Below, in pieces: positions 61,539 through 64,000 of a DNA stretch of 64,000 nucleotides. The first letter of the stretch is position 1. Each line of letters begins with the position of its first letter. The position numbers and the translations under genes are program-made. The notes under the pieces were generated by a model. That model was not told where the DNA came from, did no database searches, and saw only the letters and a program-made list of their open reading frames with translations. The stretch is from NCBI RefSeq assembly GCF_029227915.1, contig NC_079884.1, positions 7,316,001-7,380,000 of the forward strand, given 5' to 3'. Source of the DNA: Hydractinia symbiolongicarpus (lineage: Eukaryota; Cnidaria; Hydrozoa; Anthoathecata; Hydractiniidae).

Positions 61539-61546
61539 TATAAATA
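61539..61546 (+). promoter_or_regulatory. TATA box of gene C
   Basis: CACTATAAATA, 91 bases upstream of the ATG, the same string as in front of gene B. An ATG at 61560 opens a 15-codon frame ending at 61607. If transcription starts about 30 bases after the TATA box, this ATG would lie at or before the start site, so it may not be translated. Confidence 0.72.
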
Positions 61547-61636
61547 ATCAACTACCATCATGTTTCTTCATCACACATCTCAGCAAGCAGGAAAAGGAAG
61601 ACGATAATTTTTTATATAAGCAAATCTACGTTAAAA

Positions 61637-62659
61637 ATGCACAGAATAATCATTATTGTTACAGGTACCAACCATTAGCAATTTTTTTATATAAAATTAC
61701 GTTTTACAGCAACAACAATCATATTTTCATTTATTTTTAGCGGTAATTTATGGTGTATTTTTGGTAGAACCAGCAGCAGTGCTGAATAGACTAACTAATG
61801 ATGAATTGTATGGAAATATTCAGAAAAGCGTGCAATCTTGCTATAAATTGGTGAAAGAATTTCGTTGTCGCATGGTAAACAAATACGCTTGGATAATTCT
61901 TGTTACTAATAATTTGTACATCTCTACCATATTCTGGTTTTTTTTCACTTTCAGGGTGATATTATATCAAAGAGAGGATGCAAGTATGACATCAAATGTC
62001 CAATAACAGATTTTTCAATGGACACCATGGACGTAAGACAAGTTACACCCTTCTGTGATATAGTTGTTTGTAAAAGCTCCAGAGTTTCAGATTTCTGAAA
62101 ACATCAAAGATGGAGAAAAATGTAAAATCAAAGCACAAAGAAGAATAGGAAAACGTCAGATTTTTTTCATAATTGTCATTATTTCTTTTTTTAATTTTGT
62201 TCTCTTAGGGCAAGGAAGGACTAAATAAATTTTCTGCTAAATTACAAAGCTTTATTGAAACCATCTCTACAATGGAAAAGAATAAAATAAACAAGAAACG
62301 TTTTGTTGAGATCAACATGGATCTATTGTCTCCGTGTTTCCATGAGACAATGTCAAATTTGTACTCGGCCATGACGGTGAGAAATAGTTTTAAAATATCT
62401 TCTTCGGCTACATCGGTTATAACAATCACAAGTCTCTAGTACACTTAACAAAACTTTGTATTTTTAGCATCTTGAAATATCTGAAGTAAGAAATGTTGAG
62501 GGATTGACCAAAATTACAAAAGATATTTTACCTGATTTCCTTGGAAGTTCAGCATGTGGAAAAATGTCGGATGATGAGCAAGAATTTGCTGTTTTGAAGA
62601 GTTTCGAGATATTTCTACAAAAGATGTATGGCAAATTGCAATTGATGAAGATGTATTAA
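61637..62659 (+). CDS. Gene C: secreted six-cysteine, four-helix-cytokine-like protein
   Basis: Five exons: 61637-61664 (28 coding bases), 61741-61874, 61955-62032, 62209-62376 and 62468-62659, all GT-AG, phases 1-0-0-0, 199 residues. The signal peptide is MHRIIIIVTAVIYGVFLV. Cysteines are at 43, 52, 63, 69, 123 and 166, with gaps of 8, 10, 5, 53 and 42 residues (gene B 8, 10, 5, 52, 42; gene A 8, 10, 5, 55, 41). Helix-like segments are DELYGNIQKSVQSCYKLVKE, LNKFSAKLQSFIETISTM, VEINMDLLSPCFHETMSNL and a C-terminal FAVLKSFEIFLQKMYGKLQL. Exon 4 has the same length as in gene B (168 bases). The end LKSFEIFLQ resembles the helix D end of human IL-6 (LRSFKEFLQ, from memory). Short introns (76-176 bases) keep the gene within 1.0 kb. 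The cytokine-like role is inferred. Confidence 0.9.
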
Positions 62660-64000
62660 CAAGTTAACGTCATACTTGTAAAATTTTCTACCGCCTTTAT
62701 TGTTTAACAACATTAACTGTATTATAATTTAGAGAATGTATAAAATATTACCATGCTATGTTTTCCGTTATTACTGTGTATAGCTGCTTACCATTCATCG
62801 GTACCTCTCTCTTTCTATAGTAAACATTCTTTACACAATGTTATCAAAGTTATTTAAAAGAACTTGCATTTAGACACATTTTTCGCAATTCTAATGCTCT
62901 AATTTTTTTAAAATATATATTATGGTGTGTTAGATCCACCTCAGAGCATAAAAATTGGATTATTTCACATTGATCCACTTTGAAATCAGAAATTGCGCGG
63001 TTTTTTAAAGAATGCAATGATTATGCTAGAGATTATGATTTCGCTAGAGCGCATCATAATTTCTTTGTATGCCGGAAATGCCTAAGTTAGTGTCTTGTGG
63101 ATAAATAAACGTTAAGCAAGAAAGTAATCAATTTTAACAGTAAGAACGCTGAGAATAATATTTTTATAGACCTATTTTTTAAGAAAAAACAGCCGTAGCG
63201 TAGTTACTTGGTGTATACATATACCACCACCAATTCCTGACTGACGTGTTACTTACAAAATACTGCAGTAATCGTAATCTTGGAATTTATGATTAATCTA
63301 AATCTTGATAGTTAGCTGGGATTAGATGAGGATAGAACTCCAACTCTTCCCTCTACCATTGGCTTTGTTCTGTTGGACTCTTTGACATCGTCAACTGACT
63401 TCTTGAACACGTGACATTTTAATTTCCTTTGAATGCGAAATTTTTATAACTATAAATTGTGGCTTGATGTACAAATCAGAAATGTTTAATGGAAGATCCT
63501 AGCTGTAAACCGGTCTTTCATTATATATAGTTTCTTTTCAATTCTTGGCAAGTCGTTTTATTTGGAAGAACGAGAGTAAGCAATTTTTAATGTATTAAAT
63601 TTTAGATTTAGTTAAATTTTAGTTCAGTGTTGAGTTCGCCAATAATTTTGTTTCATCGTGCAATTATGTTCTATTTTTTGGTGAAGGGGAGATGAGGAAG
63701 TCAATATGCAATATACTGAAATATTTGATTTCGTATATTTTTATTCTGTGTAGATATACTACAAAATTGAATAATGAAATTTTGTGATAATTTTTCATGA
63801 AATTTTGAAGCATGTTGTTCACTATCATTTCCAGAAGATCTTTTTTGCCGAACAGATTGATGCGGATGAGTTGTTCCGAAATGGTTTATTTTCGAATATA
63901 GTTTAGTGGATGATTATTCCAAAACTCTTCCAAATAATGCATGCATTCCAAAATCTTAAAAAGTGTACACATAAACACTAAACAACTGTTTTACACTAAT
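62660..64000. other. No gene recognised
   Basis: 3' flank of gene C with AT-rich sequence and short frames. No classical AATAAA is placed close behind the stop codon, and variants such as TATAAAATATT near 62740 may serve. Confidence 0.4.

Overview
This is AT-rich, intron-bearing metazoan nuclear DNA. The exon structure, GT-AG introns, TATA boxes, poly(A) signals, and heavy load of non-LTR retrotransposon, SINE, Helitron and MITE remnants all point to an animal. The repeat families and the small secreted proteins look cnidarian, most likely hydrozoan. That assignment is inferred from general resemblance, not from a database match. No bacterial-type operon, CRISPR array or rRNA gene is present.

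Layout. Positions 1-2.5 kb hold a possible three-exon coiled-coil gene (minus). 4.5-6.0 kb holds a complete single-exon GH20 hexosaminidase D (minus), followed by a long inverted repeat. 6.3-18.6 kb is mostly repeats: a MITE with a tRNA-like core, non-LTR retrotransposon fragments on both strands, a 53-bp minisatellite and a tRNA-derived SINE. 20.4-30.5 kb holds two intact tandem cytosolic sulfotransferase genes and a truncated third copy, with arrays of CGCGAA-rich repeats between the intact genes, then a pogo/Tigger-like MITE and a Mutator-like transposase relic. 32.4-34.1 kb holds a five-exon secreted protein gene (A). 38-41 kb holds two small secreted proteins transcribed divergently. 44.8-46 kb holds a MYND zinc-finger protein. 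47-54 kb is again mobile DNA: tandem repeats, short Helitrons, a Helitron coding relic and a reverse transcriptase relic. 57.6-62.7 kb holds two more genes of the same family as A (B and C), head to head.

Main result. Genes A, B and C are not open in any single long frame, so I assembled them by splicing. Each has five coding exons with intron phases 1-0-0-0 and encodes a secreted protein of 199-212 residues. Each has a signal peptide, six cysteines at nearly fixed spacing, predicted helix-rich segments and a long C-terminal amphipathic segment. The exon count, phases, exon sizes and placement of predicted helices match the known gene plan of long-chain class I four-helix cytokines and hormones (EPO, growth hormone, IL-6, G-CSF). 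A C-x5-C motif follows the first helix, as in IL-6 and G-CSF, and the last segment of gene C resembles the helix D end of IL-6. I infer a cnidarian helical-cytokine-like family. The paralogy and gene structure are read from the sequence. The cytokine assignment is a hypothesis that needs a structure prediction and a receptor search.

The other genes (hexosaminidase, sulfotransferases, MYND protein, small secreted proteins) show no shared pathway. They look like an ordinary eukaryotic neighbourhood.
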